Origin: Promicromonosporaceae bacterium
Lineage (GTDB): Bacteria > Actinomycetota > Actinomycetes > Actinomycetales > Cellulomonadaceae
Reading direction: 5' to 3'
Assembly (NCBI GenBank): GCA_009782865.1
Contig: WRIF01000005.1
Location: 1 to 16,650 of the forward strand
Length of the DNA: 16,650 bases
Under the pieces are notes generated by a model. It had not been told where the DNA came from and searched no databases. It worked only from the letters and a program-made list of their open reading frames with translations. A program made the position numbers and the translations under genes. Shown one piece after another: positions 7,957 through 14,876 of this stretch; the stretch's first letter is position 1; each line of letters starts with the position of its first letter.

Positions 7957-7979
7957 TCCTGCCCGCCTGGTGGGGAGGA
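7957..7979. terminator. Possible bidirectional terminator between RidA gene and crp
   Basis: TCCTGCCC (7957-7964) and GGGGAGGA (7972-7979) form an 8-bp stem with one G-G mismatch and a 7-base loop. It starts directly after the RidA stop and ends 3 bases before the crp stop, so it would serve both convergent genes. Confidence 0.5.
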
Positions 7980-7982
7980 CGG

Positions 7983-8660
7983 CTACCGGGCGCGCCGCCG
8001 CAGCCGGTCGAGGTTGAGCAGCGTGGTCGTCTTGCCCTTCCGTTCGATCCAGCCGCGGCTGGCAAAGTCGGAGAGCGCCTTGTTGGCCGATTCCCGCGAG
8101 GTGCCCACCAGCTGGGCGAGTTCTTCCTGCGTCAGGTCATGCACCACGGTGACCCCCTGCGCGGTCTGCTGCCCAAAGCGGGCGGCCAGGTCCAGGAGGG
8201 TGCCCGCCACCCGCCCGGCGACATCGGTGAAGATCATGTCTGACAGGCTCGCGTTGGTGCGGCGCAGGCGACGGGCCAGGAAGGCCAGCAGCTGCAGGGA
8301 GGCGGCGGGCTTGTCTTGCAGCCAGGCGACGAAGTCGTCGTGGCCGAGGGAGTAGCAGACGGTGGGGGCAATCGGCGTGGCGGTCGCCGAGCGAGGGGCG
8401 GGGTCGAAGATGGCGAGTTCACCGAACATCTCGCCCGGACCGAGCACCGCCAAGAGAGACTCTCGGCCATCGGAGGTCAGGGACCCCAGCTTCACCTTGC
8501 CCGCGGCGATTACGTAGAGCACGTCCCCGGTGTCGCCCTGGGCAAAGATGGGCTCCCCCTTGGGCATTTCTACGGGGGTCATCGCCCGCAGTAGGGCCTG
8601 GGCCTCGGCGGGCTTCATCCCCGCGAACAGCGGGGCGCTGAGGAGGACGGCCTGATCCAC
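7983..8660 (-). CDS. crp: Crp/Fnr-family transcriptional regulator (GlxR/Crp type)
   Basis: A 225-residue regulator. The N-terminal cyclic-nucleotide domain carries FGELAIFDPAPRSATA (79-94); Glu81, Arg90 and Ser91 lie where cAMP-binding Crp/GlxR proteins contact the phosphate and ribose. The dimer helix follows, and a winged helix-turn-helix spans about 176-210, with LTQEELAQLVGTSRESANKA as recognition unit. It should act as a cAMP-responsive global regulator in the cytoplasm. The GTG start at 8660 is preceded by AAAGGA (8671-8666) with a 5-base spacer, so unlike most neighbours it has a ribosome-binding site and a leader. No clear TGTGA-N6-TCACA operator is seen in its upstream region. Family call sure; regulon not readable here. 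Confidence 0.92.
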   Translation of the reverse strand: MDQAVLLSAPLFAGMKPAEAQALLRAMTPVEMPKGEPIFAQGDTGDVLYVIAAGKVKLGSLTSDGRESLLAVLGPGEMFGELAIFDPAPRSATATPIAPTVCYSLGHDDFVAWLQDKPAASLQLLAFLARRLRRTNASLSDMIFTDVAGRVAGTLLDLAARFGQQTAQGVTVVHDLTQEELAQLVGTSRESANKALSDFASRGWIERKGKTTTLLNLDRLRRRAR

Positions 8661-8665
8661 GGTGA

Positions 8666-8671
8666 TCCTTT
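8666..8671 (-). promoter_or_regulatory. Ribosome-binding site of crp
   Basis: AAAGGA on the minus strand, 5 bases before the GTG at 8660. It fixes the start and marks crp as a leadered gene. The AT-rich CTATAG palindrome at 8693-8698 is a plausible -10 region on the minus strand for crp, but this is unsure. Confidence 0.6.
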
Positions 8672-8742
8672 AGCTGGGGGCGGCGGGGACACCTATAGTG
8701 TGCCGTACCGCCCCCACTTTCGCCCAGCGGACGCCGCTGCCG

Positions 8743-8771
8743 TTGCGAGGCGGCGCGGGTGGCACCACAAT
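8743..8771 (+). promoter_or_regulatory. Predicted mscL promoter (-35 and -10)
   Basis: TTGCGA (8743-8748), a 17-base spacer and CACAAT (8766-8771), followed by 6 bases and the ATG at 8778. This is the best complete -35/-10 pair in the window and predicts a leaderless mRNA. TATAGT at 8694-8699 is a second possible -10 that would give a 70-base leader. Confidence 0.55.
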
Positions 8772-8777
8772 CGGGGC

Positions 8778-9158
8778 ATGCTTAAGGGCTTCAAGGACTT
8801 CCTGCTTCGTGGCAACGTGCTCGACCTCGCGGTGGGCATCATCATCGGTGCCGCCTTTACCGCCGCCGTCACCGGCCTGATGGACGGCCTGCTGAACCCG
8901 TTGATCGCCTTGATCTTCGGCCGGCCCGATGTCTCTAGTGTGGCGTTTGCGATCGGCTCGACCTCCTTCCCGGTGGGCCTCTTCCTGCAGGCGATCCTCA
9001 ACTTTGTGATCGTGGCCGTGGTGCTGTACTTCGCCGTGGTGGCCCCGGTGGGGCGGCTGGTGGCCCGCCGGCCGGCCGCCCCACCGGCGGAGCCCGCCGC
9101 CGACGTCGCCCTGCTCGTCGAGATCCGCGACCTGCTGGCCAAGGCCCACAATCATTAG
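8778..9158 (+). CDS. mscL: Large-conductance mechanosensitive channel
   Basis: A 126-residue inner-membrane channel that opens on hypo-osmotic shock. The amphipathic N-terminal helix MLKGFKDFLLRGNVLDLAVG (1-20), the pore helix TM1 with AVGIIIGAAFTAAV (18-31) and TM2 at about 68-91 match the MscL family. The C-terminal bundle helix ends the protein. The periplasmic loop (about 49-64) is short, as in other actinobacterial MscL. The ATG at 8778 is fixed by the conserved N-terminus; a longer in-frame opening from 8700 is not needed. It diverges from crp and converges with dtd. Confidence 0.95.
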   Translation: MLKGFKDFLLRGNVLDLAVGIIIGAAFTAAVTGLMDGLLNPLIALIFGRPDVSSVAFAIGSTSFPVGLFLQAILNFVIVAVVLYFAVVAPVGRLVARRPAAPPAEPAADVALLVEIRDLLAKAHNH

Positions 9159-9193
9159 CGGCCCGGCGCGAACACCGGCAGGGCGGACGCGAA

Positions 9194-9619
9194 CTACGTC
9201 TCGACCAACACCGTCAGCGGGCCGTCGTTGACCAGCTCTACCTCCATCATGGCGCCGAACTCGCCCGTCGCCACCGTGATGCCGCGCGTCCGGAGGGCTG
9301 CGACCAGCCGCTCGATCAGCGGTTCGGCAATGCGCGCCGGGGCGGCCTGTGACCATGAGGGGCGTCGCCCTTTCTTGGTCTCCCCGTAGAGGGTGAACTG
9401 GCTGACAACCAGGACGGGGGCGCCCGCCTCGGAGAGGGACTGCTCGTCGCGCAGCAGGCGCAGTTCGGCAATCTTGCGCGCCATGGTCGCGACCTGGGGC
9501 TCCCCGTCGTCAAGCCCCACCCCCACCAGGGCGACGAGGCCGGGCTGGTCGATCTCGCCGGTCACCCGGCCGTCGACGGTCACCCGCGCGCGGGTGACCC
9601 GCTGCAACACGGCCCGCAT
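9194..9619 (-). CDS. dtd: D-aminoacyl-tRNA deacylase
   Basis: A 141-residue cytoplasmic proofreading enzyme that hydrolyses D-amino acids wrongly attached to tRNA. The N-terminal [17 protein letters not shown], the catalytic SQFTLYG (73-79) and the C-terminal NDGPLT (131-136, containing the Gly-cis-Pro pair that reads chirality) are the family hallmarks. The length is close to the usual ~145. Only one base separates the DUF2516 stop from this ATG (TGACATG), so translation is coupled, and the two genes form an operon. Confidence 0.95.
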   Translation of the reverse strand: MRAVLQRVTRARVTVDGRVTGEIDQPGLVALVGVGLDDGEPQVATMARKIAELRLLRDEQSLSEAGAPVLVVSQFTLYGETKKGRRPSWSQAAPARIAEPLIERLVAALRTRGITVATGEFGAMMEVELVNDGPLTVLVET

Positions 9620-9620
9620 G

Positions 9621-9950
9621 TCACCACCGGGACGGGGAGCGCGGGCGGTAGTTAGCCACTTCGGGGCGCACGTCGTACCAGTACACCCCCGCCGGGGCGA
9701 GCGCGATGATGGTGAAGAGCAGGCTGCCCGCCGAACGCAGCAGGCCGGACAGGCTGAGCGCCCCGAGCGTCGCCACCGCCAGGCCGATGCCGGTGATGAG
9801 CAACCAGGTGGTCTTGGGGCGTTTCTCCGCGTAGTCAAAGGCGGCCGGGGGGCGGCGGGCGGCGTCGATGAAGGCCGTCAGGCAGGCCAGGGTCACGGCC
9901 GCGGTGATGAGGATGGAGATCACCCAGCGAATCCAGTCGATCACGCCCAT
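9621..9950 (-). CDS. DUF2516-family membrane protein
   Basis: A 109-residue small membrane protein with three hydrophobic segments at about 7-27, 48-68 and 73-92, and the conserved-looking [15 protein letters not shown] (38-52) and YWYDVRPEV (90-98). These match DUF2516, an actinobacterial family of unknown function. The ATG at 9950 is chosen because TAGGGT lies 7 bases upstream and the protein starts with the family-like [11 protein letters not shown]. The frame stays open to 10094, but that extension has no matching start signal. It is cotranscribed with dtd. Confidence 0.82.
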   Translation of the reverse strand: MGVIDWIRWVISILITAAVTLACLTAFIDAARRPPAAFDYAEKRPKTTWLLITGIGLAVATLGALSLSGLLRSAGSLLFTIIALAPAGVYWYDVRPEVANYRPRSPSRW

Positions 9951-9957
9951 GGTCGGC

Positions 9958-9963
9958 ACCCTA
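9958..9963 (-). promoter_or_regulatory. Predicted -10 box for the DUF2516-dtd operon (leaderless)
   Basis: On the minus strand TAGGGT (9963 to 9958) is followed by 7 bases and the ATG at 9950, with no ribosome-binding site. Confidence 0.55.
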
Positions 9964-10253
9964 GCCGACGGCGGTGGCCCGGCCCGGCATTGTGGCTTGG
10001 TGGGAGGGTGGAAGTGGCCCACCGAAGATCGGAATGAGTCCCCCCTTGGCTCGAAGGCAATTCCGCGACAGGCAACCTTCGGGATTGGCGACAAGTTTCT
10101 TCCAGCGAGGGCGGCGGGGAGGCCGAGCTGTTACCTTGTGGTTACCGGCGCAACCGAGGTTCTCGCGCCGCGGGACACCTGCCGCCGGACTCCCGTAGTG
10201 GCGCAGGGGGCTGCTCTAGTTCTTCTTTGCGTCACTTCATCAAACATGAGAAT
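9964..10253. other. Long intergenic region upstream of the secreted protein gene
   Basis: About 300 bases without a convincing gene. The frame of the secreted protein is open back to 9868, but the translation has no family-like content and precedes an obvious signal peptide, so I read it as non-coding. A 6-base direct repeat GTTACC occurs at 10130-10135 and 10140-10145. No -10 box as clear as those of the neighbouring genes is found; the promoter of the secreted protein must lie here, so its control may differ from that of the housekeeping genes. The sequence is less GC-rich than the flanking genes in places. Confidence 0.5.
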
Positions 10254-10257
10254 GGAG
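10254..10257 (+). promoter_or_regulatory. Ribosome-binding site of the secreted protein gene
   Basis: GGAG lies 6 bases before the ATG at 10264 and decides that start over the in-frame ATGs at 10246 and 10252. It implies a leadered mRNA, unlike most neighbours. Confidence 0.6.
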
Positions 10258-10263
10258 TGCAGA

Positions 10264-11829
10264 ATGTTAGCCTCAGGAAGGCCTAGGAAATCTCGTCGCT
10301 TGGCAGTGCTTGTTGCCTCGGGGGGTCTGCTGCTCGGCGGCCTTTCGCCGACGAGCGCCATGGCGCTCCCGGAACCTCACGAACTAGATGGACCTGGCGG
10401 GGAGGTGGGGCTCGGTGCGCCGATGACGGAGGACCTTGAGCCGCTGGCCCTTGCCGAACTGAGTGGGTCACTGCCCGAACTCAGGAGCGGAGGAGTTCGC
10501 TTCGAAGATGACGACCACGCTAGACGTTTGGAAGAAGCGCGTCGAAACGAACACGCGCCAGCGGCGCTGCCGAACATGGCGGGACGCAGTGGCATCCCCA
10601 TCGGAGGAGGATCCGCCGGAAATCGATACCTTCTCTCTAACAACTCAACTGGCCTTGGAACTCATCATCGTTTCAACTTTGGATCCACGGGCGACACGGC
10701 GCTTGTGGGTGACTGGAATGGAAACGGCAGAGACACCATATCAGTCTGGCGCGAAGGGCAATTCTTCATAAATAACGGCCTCGGTGACGCGCGGCCTACG
10801 CCCTTCATTTTTGGGCGAGCAACCGATGAGCCGATTGCCGGGAACTGGAATGGAAGTGGAGCCGACACTGTCGGGGTTAGGCGGGGTAATCAATTTCTGC
10901 TGCGAAACTCCAACTCGGCTGGCAACAATGACATCCCAGCCTTCACCTTCGGTCAAGCATCCGATGAAGTATTGGTCGGTGACTGGAATTGCAATGGCAT
11001 CGACACTATAGGCGTGCGGAGGGGAAACAGGTTCTATCTCAGGAACTCGAACTCTGCTGGTCCTGCCGATCACGGGTTTACCTTTGGTCGCGCCACCGAT
11101 CAGGTGCTGGTCGGCGACTGGAATGGAAACGGATGCGATACCATCGGAGTGCGGAGGGGAACCAGTTTCTATCTCCGCAACAGCCTAACTACGGGAAACG
11201 CAGATGTGATCGCGGTCTTCGGGTTTGGAAACGATCTGGGCATAGTGGGTGACTGGAATGGAAACGGGATCACCACCCCGGGAGTCAGGCGGCATCAAGC
11301 AACTCTGGCCTCTGGGTGCGTGCGGCGCCCAGACACCGGCTCCCCTAGGGGTGGGCCTGCCGTTGCTGCCAACGCTCGCAGGATTCTGGACAGCCTTCCG
11401 GGAGGAAGATGCATCACCATCGACTGGAGAGACCTGTCTGGCTATGGCGTCTATGGCACCAGCCTCTCTCCCGCCGGTCAAGTTTGGATAAACTGGGAAG
11501 ACCATGCAATGGAGCTTGACATCAATCTTTCCACCCAGTTCCAGCTTGATAATGTGATCAGACACGAAGCCGGGCATGTCTACCAGGAGCATATAACCGA
11601 CTGTCGGTCGGGCTGCCCGGCAAGTTGGAATGCGCTGGAGTTGCGATTACAGCAAATCTATGGTCAACACCCCAGATTCCCTGCCATTGAGTTCAATGCG
11701 GATGCCATCGCCCGGGCGCTGGGTGGCACGGCAAGGCCATTCTATGTGTGGACCGCTTGGGGTAGGGATTGGTTCACTGCAGGCGAAATCGCCGCGGCGA
11801 ACACCGTAATCGGTTGGCGATGGCCATGA
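10264..11829 (+). CDS. Secreted protein with FG-GAP/VCBS-like repeats and a C-terminal HExxH metallopeptidase-like domain
   Basis: A 521-residue predicted exported protein. A basic N-region with SRR (10-12), a hydrophobic core (13-27) and a likely cleavage after AMA (about 34) form a signal peptide. Residues about 120-345 hold five repeats of 44-46 residues, each with GDWNGNGxDTIGVRRG or a variant (GDW/GNW at 149, 193, 239, 284, 329) and often FYLRNS and FTFGRATD; these resemble FG-GAP/VCBS blades with a D-x-N-x-N-G calcium-loop pattern. The C-terminal part has HEAGH at 434-438 and EFNADAIARALG at 476-487, a plausible zinc site with Glu476 or Asp480 as third ligand. Function is inferred: an extracellular protease or adhesin. 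GC is visibly low; bases 10621-10680 have only 24 G/C, suggesting transfer. Confidence 0.8.
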   Translation: MLASGRPRKSRRLAVLVASGGLLLGGLSPTSAMALPEPHELDGPGGEVGLGAPMTEDLEPLALAELSGSLPELRSGGVRFEDDDHARRLEEARRNEHAPAALPNMAGRSGIPIGGGSAGNRYLLSNNSTGLGTHHRFNFGSTGDTALVGDWNGNGRDTISVWREGQFFINNGLGDARPTPFIFGRATDEPIAGNWNGSGADTVGVRRGNQFLLRNSNSAGNNDIPAFTFGQASDEVLVGDWNCNGIDTIGVRRGNRFYLRNSNSAGPADHGFTFGRATDQVLVGDWNGNGCDTIGVRRGTSFYLRNSLTTGNADVIAVFGFGNDLGIVGDWNGNGITTPGVRRHQATLASGCVRRPDTGSPRGGPAVAANARRILDSLPGGRCITIDWRDLSGYGVYGTSLSPAGQVWINWEDHAMELDINLSTQFQLDNVIRHEAGHVYQEHITDCRSGCPASWNALELRLQQIYGQHPRFPAIEFNADAIARALGGTARPFYVWTAWGRDWFTAGEIAAANTVIGWRWP

Positions 11830-11897
11830 AATCTGTGACCTAGACCTTGACGTCTGCCGCTTCAACTAGGGCAATCAGATTGTCCAGTTGACTCCGC

Positions 11898-11929
11898 CCT
11901 GGACCCCGGTCTTGCGGCCGGGGTCCAGG
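11898..11929. terminator. Terminator hairpin after the secreted protein gene
   Basis: A perfect 12-bp inverted repeat (11898-11909 with 11918-11929) around an 8-base loop, between two convergent genes and probably serving both. No T-tract. A 10-base palindrome GCTCGCGAGC at 11967-11976 lies further along the same 167-base gap. Confidence 0.8.
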
Positions 11930-11996
11930 ATCGGTCGCCTGAGCCTCAGGTTGGGCTCACTCGGTCGCTCGCGAGCCAACTCGCGGCGCCCTCCCT

Positions 11997-12560
11997 TCAC
12001 CCAACATAAACCAGGTGGATCTGGCTGGTGATGCTGCGTAACTCTGCGGTGTTGTAGACGGGCTCGGGCTCGGGACTGACCAGGCCGGACTCCAGTTCCA
12101 TCCACTGCCAGCGAGGCATGATGCGCCCCTCGGCCCCCTCCTCGGACAGCTGCAGGTCTACCCAGGCGCCGTACCGGTAGCCGTAACGCAGTTGCACGTT
12201 GCGCAACTGCTCGATGCCGGGGGCGTCGCCGGCCGAGGCGAAGTCGGCGGACAGGCTGAGCAGCAGCAGGTTGTCGGCCGGGCCGACGCGCCCCCTCCGA
12301 TGCACGATCAGGTCAGGGGCGCGGTGCACGCCCTCCCCAAAGGCCAAGGAGGGCTCGACGGCGGCGCCCGAACGTTCGTAATCGCAGTCCATGTCCCAAG
12401 ACTCATCGAAGCTTGGTCGCAGGCTCCACCCCAGGTGGAAGGCGATCGACCGCTCCGAAGGGGCCGACGTGCCGGTGCGCGGCGTAAACAGCCCCCACTC
12501 ATTGATCAGGGTGGAGGTCAGGGCGATGCGCACGCGCGCCTGGACGTCGTGAATCAGCAT
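11997..12560 (-). CDS. Hypothetical protein resembling a PD-(D/E)XK nuclease without the catalytic E and K
   Basis: A 187-residue cytoplasmic protein without signal or membrane segment. The run SERSIAFHLGWSL (35-47), WDMDCDYER (55-63), APDLIVHRRG (81-90), DNLLLLSLS (96-104) and YGYRYGAWVDLQL (126-138) follows the layout that I know from a group of small nuclease-fold proteins, where the third and fourth parts usually read PDIIxHxRG and NLLVIEIK. Here the E-x-K positions are Ser102 and Ser104, so it should not cut DNA if the resemblance is real. No partner gene is visible; it diverges from a LOG-family gene across 89 bases. The ATG at 12560 has a TAGGGT box 6 bases upstream. The coding call is good; the fold call is tentative. 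Confidence 0.7.
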   Translation of the reverse strand: MLIHDVQARVRIALTSTLINEWGLFTPRTGTSAPSERSIAFHLGWSLRPSFDESWDMDCDYERSGAAVEPSLAFGEGVHRAPDLIVHRRGRVGPADNLLLLSLSADFASAGDAPGIEQLRNVQLRYGYRYGAWVDLQLSEEGAEGRIMPRWQWMELESGLVSPEPEPVYNTAELRSITSQIHLVYVG

Positions 12561-12566
12561 GGCGCA

Positions 12567-12572
12567 ACCCTA
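12567..12572 (-). promoter_or_regulatory. Predicted -10 box for the nuclease-like gene (leaderless)
   Basis: On the minus strand TAGGGT (12572 to 12567) is followed by 6 bases and the ATG at 12560. Confidence 0.55.
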
Positions 12573-12637
12573 ACGGGCAAAGTGGCGTTGCCGAAGCGTC
12601 AAGCGGCGCGGCCCCCGCCACCCGCCGAACGGCTGGG

Positions 12638-12643
12638 TAGGGT
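12638..12643 (+). promoter_or_regulatory. Predicted -10 box for the LOG-family gene (leaderless)
   Basis: TAGGGT ends 6 bases before the ATG at 12650, mirroring the divergent promoter at 12567-12572. No ribosome-binding site is seen. Confidence 0.55.
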
Positions 12644-12649
12644 GCAGCC

Positions 12650-13429
12650 ATGAGTGCACATGACCTGAAGGCCAATGGATACCGCCGGGGCCCCGTGCTG
12701 CTGCGCGGCGACCAGATTCCCGAGCGGACCACCGACCAGGCCCTGCTGGCCGGGACCGACGACACCGAGTGGCTGCACAAGGACCCGTGGCGGGTGCTGC
12801 GCATCCAGTCGGAGTTTGTTGAAGGCTTCGGGGCGCTGGCCGAGGTAGGCCCCGCCATCTCGGTGTTCGGCAGCGCGCGCACCCCGCGCGACCACCCCGA
12901 CTACGCCGCCGCCTACGAGGTGGGCCGCCGGCTGGTGGAGGCGGGGTACTCCGTCATCACCGGTGGCGGCCCCGGCATCATGGAGGCAGCCAACAAGGGC
13001 GCCCTGGAGGCCGGCGGCACCTCGATTGGCCTCGGCATCGAACTGCCCTTCGAGCAGAGCATGAACCAGTACGTCAACCTAGGGGTCAACTTCCGCTACT
13101 TCTTCGCCCGCAAGACCATGTTCGTGAAGTACTCCCAGGGGTTTGTGGTGTGCCCTGGCGGCTTCGGAACCTTCGACGAACTCTTCGAGAGCCTCACCCT
13201 GGTGCAGACCCACAAGATCACCGAGTTCCCGGTGGCCCTCATCGGACGGGACTACTGGCAGGGGCTGCTGCACTGGCTGCGCGATGCCGTCGTCGAGCGC
13301 GGGATGATCTCCCCGGGAGACCCCGACCTGATGCACCTGACCGACGACGCGGCCGATGCGGTGCGGTACATCGTTGAGCGCGGGGCCGAACTGGCCGCCA
13401 ACGAGCGCAACGGCACCCAGCAGGCCTGA
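12650..13429 (+). CDS. LOG-family protein (TIGR00730), probable nucleotide 5'-monophosphate nucleosidase
   Basis: A 259-residue Rossmann-fold protein. The motifs VFGSAR (72-77), TGGGPGIMEAANKGA (104-118), the Arg-Lys of FFARKTMF (151-158) and PGGFGTFDE (169-177) are those of LOG-type phosphoribohydrolases, historically labelled lysine decarboxylases. Members release the base from AMP or cytokinin ribotides; in bacteria without plant contact the role is often nucleotide turnover. The ~65-residue N-terminal extension before the core is common in actinobacterial members. DUF3117 lies 143 bases downstream; the two families are also near neighbours in mycobacteria (around Rv1205-Rv1211). Substrate not determinable from sequence. 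Confidence 0.9.
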   Translation: MSAHDLKANGYRRGPVLLRGDQIPERTTDQALLAGTDDTEWLHKDPWRVLRIQSEFVEGFGALAEVGPAISVFGSARTPRDHPDYAAAYEVGRRLVEAGYSVITGGGPGIMEAANKGALEAGGTSIGLGIELPFEQSMNQYVNLGVNFRYFFARKTMFVKYSQGFVVCPGGFGTFDELFESLTLVQTHKITEFPVALIGRDYWQGLLHWLRDAVVERGMISPGDPDLMHLTDDAADAVRYIVERGAELAANERNGTQQA

Positions 13430-13464
13430 GGGGCGACGTCCGCGGGCTGAGCGCCGCACGCCCC
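13430..13464 (+). terminator. Possible terminator after the LOG-family gene
   Basis: GGGGCG (13430-13435) pairs with CGCCCC (13459-13464), and GCGG/CCGC can pair inside. It begins directly after the stop codon. The loop is long and there is no T-tract, so support is modest. Confidence 0.35.
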
Positions 13465-13514
13465 GGAAGGGTTCGCTAGGCGCTAAGCCGCAACGAGGAG
13501 GCCGGACCGTAACG

Positions 13515-13520
13515 TAGAAT
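13515..13520 (+). promoter_or_regulatory. Predicted -10 box for the DUF3117 gene
   Basis: TAGAAT, five of six matches to TATAAT. It lies about 50 bases before the chosen ATG and so implies a leader, consistent with the ribosome-binding site. No -35 box close to TTGACA is seen 16-18 bases upstream. Confidence 0.5.
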
Positions 13521-13563
13521 AAGCGGCGGTTCGGCTGGCATGCGTCCAGCGCAGGACACGTTT

Positions 13564-13568
13564 GGAGG
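13564..13568 (+). promoter_or_regulatory. Ribosome-binding site of the DUF3117 gene
   Basis: GGAGG, 4 bases before the ATG at 13573. It is the strongest Shine-Dalgarno in the window and favours 13573 over ATG 13540 (longer) and ATG 13591 (family-like MAAMKPRTGDG start). Confidence 0.6.
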
Positions 13569-13572
13569 ACCG

Positions 13573-13761
13573 ATGAACAGGGGTATCAAGATGGCTGCGA
13601 TGAAGCCTCGCACTGGCGACGGACCCATGGAAGTGACCAAGGAGGGCCGCGGCTACGTCATGCGCGTGCCCCTAGAGGGCGGCGGCCGGCTCGTCGTCGA
13701 ACTCAACATCGACGAGGTCACCTCCCTCGGCGAGTGCCTCATGGCACATGTAGACGCGTAA
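13573..13761 (+). CDS. DUF3117-family small protein
   Basis: A 62-residue protein with the near-invariant actinobacterial core MAAMKPRTGDGPMEVTKEG, then YVMRVPLEGGGRLVVEL and a short acidic helix (about 43-59). The family is found in most actinobacteria as a 55-75 residue protein of unknown function; the sequence suggests a small beta-strand-rich domain. ATG 13573 is chosen on the ribosome-binding site; ATG 13591 gives the 56-residue version that matches the conserved core exactly. It has its own promoter-like TAGAAT and sits alone between the LOG-family gene and trpS. A strong leader and start signal fit a well-expressed protein. Confidence 0.9.
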   Translation: MNRGIKMAAMKPRTGDGPMEVTKEGRGYVMRVPLEGGGRLVVELNIDEVTSLGECLMAHVDA

Positions 13762-13793
13762 TTCGACGGATTACGACAGCAGGCGCCCGCACG

Positions 13794-13823
13794 TTGTGTG
13801 GCGGGGCGCTCACACGCTAGGTT
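13794..13823 (+). promoter_or_regulatory. Predicted trpS promoter (leaderless)
   Basis: TTGTGT (13794-13799), an 18-base spacer and TAGGTT (13818-13823), followed by 7 bases and the ATG at 13831. No ribosome-binding site or Trp-rich leader peptide is seen, so no attenuation is predicted. Confidence 0.55.
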
Positions 13824-13830
13824 ATCGGCC

Positions 13831-14874
13831 ATGTCTGAGGCCACTTCACGCCAGCGGATTCTTTCGGGGATGCAGCCGACCGACGGCTCGCTCCATCTGG
13901 GCAACTACATCGGCGCCCTGCGCCAGTGGGTGGCGCTCCAGGACGATTTCGAGGCGCTGTACTTCGTTGCCGACCTGCACTCGGTGACGGTCAAGCACGA
14001 CCCGGCGGTGTTGGCCGAACGCACCCGCCGCACCGCCGCTCAGTACCTGGCGGCAGGGGTAGACCCGGCCAAGTCGATCCTGTTTGTGCAAAGTCACGTA
14101 CCCGAGCACGCCCAACTTGGCTGGCTGATGCAGTGCGTGACCGGCTTCGGTGAGGCCTCGCGCATGACCCAGTTCAAGGACAAGTCCACCAAGCACGGCA
14201 GCGACGGCACCACCGTCGGCCTGTTCTCCTACCCGAGCCTGCAGGCGGGCGACATCTGCCTGTACGACGCCTCTCTGGTGCCGGTCGGTGAAGACCAGCG
14301 CCAACACCTGGAACTGACCCGCAACCTCGCCGAACGCATGAACTCGCGCTTCGGGGCCGGCACCGTGGTGGTGCCCGACGCCCACATCGTCAAGGGTGGC
14401 GCCAAGATCATGGACCTGACCAACCCCACCGCCAAGATGAGCAAGTCTTCCTCCGGCGGCAAGGGGGTGGTCTGGCTGATGGAGGACGCCAAGCGGGCCG
14501 TCAAGGCGATCAAGGGGGCGGTGACCGACGCCGACGAGACGTTTGGGGTGCGGTACGACGTCGAGAACAAGCCCGGCATCTCCAACCTGTTGGTCATCTT
14601 CTCCGCGATCACCGGCCGGGAGATCGACGACATCGCCGCCGAGTACGACGGCCGCGGCTACGGCTACCTGAAGGTTGACCTGGCCGAGGCGGTCGCCGAG
14701 TTCATCAGGCCCTTCCAGGAGCGGGCCGAGATCTACCTTGCCGACCCGGCCGAGCTCGACCGCGTGCTCGTAGACGGCGCCGCCCGCGCCCGTGAGATCG
14801 CCGCGCCGGTCCTGGCCCGGGTCTACGACCGCTTCGGCCTGCTCCGGCCCGCCAGCGCGGGCGGAGCCCGCTAG
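13831..14874 (+). CDS. trpS: Tryptophan--tRNA ligase
   Basis: A 347-residue class I aminoacyl-tRNA synthetase charging tRNA-Trp in the cytoplasm. The HIGH-equivalent HLGN is at 22-25 within [19 protein letters not shown], the indole-site VADLHS (46-51), [13 protein letters not shown] (152-164) and the KMSKS loop at 202-206 followed by SSGGKG are intact, and the length is normal. The family N-terminus RILSGMQPT starts soon after ATG 13831; a start at 13798 would read through the promoter. The stop is 2 bases before the start of a 2'-5' RNA ligase-like gene, so the two form an operon. Confidence 0.97.
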   Translation: MSEATSRQRILSGMQPTDGSLHLGNYIGALRQWVALQDDFEALYFVADLHSVTVKHDPAVLAERTRRTAAQYLAAGVDPAKSILFVQSHVPEHAQLGWLMQCVTGFGEASRMTQFKDKSTKHGSDGTTVGLFSYPSLQAGDICLYDASLVPVGEDQRQHLELTRNLAERMNSRFGAGTVVVPDAHIVKGGAKIMDLTNPTAKMSKSSSGGKGVVWLMEDAKRAVKAIKGAVTDADETFGVRYDVENKPGISNLLVIFSAITGREIDDIAAEYDGRGYGYLKVDLAEAVAEFIRPFQERAEIYLADPAELDRVLVDGAARAREIAAPVLARVYDRFGLLRPASAGGAR

Positions 14875-14876
14875 CC

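Noticed and set aside
8694..8699. TATAGT as the main mscL promoter
   Set aside because: It is a good -10 but lies 79 bases from the ATG with no matching -35; the TTGCGA-N17-CACAAT pair at 8743-8771 fits better. TATAGT may belong to crp or be a second promoter.
9868..10263. N-terminal extension of the secreted protein frame
   Set aside because: The frame is open but overlaps the DUF2516 gene, has no ribosome-binding site, and would bury an evident signal peptide at residue ~130. The start at 10264 is better.
12192..12653. Plus-strand open frame opposite the nuclease-like gene
   Set aside because: It covers the divergent promoter region and has typical shadow composition; the minus-strand frame has structured, family-like content and a start signal.
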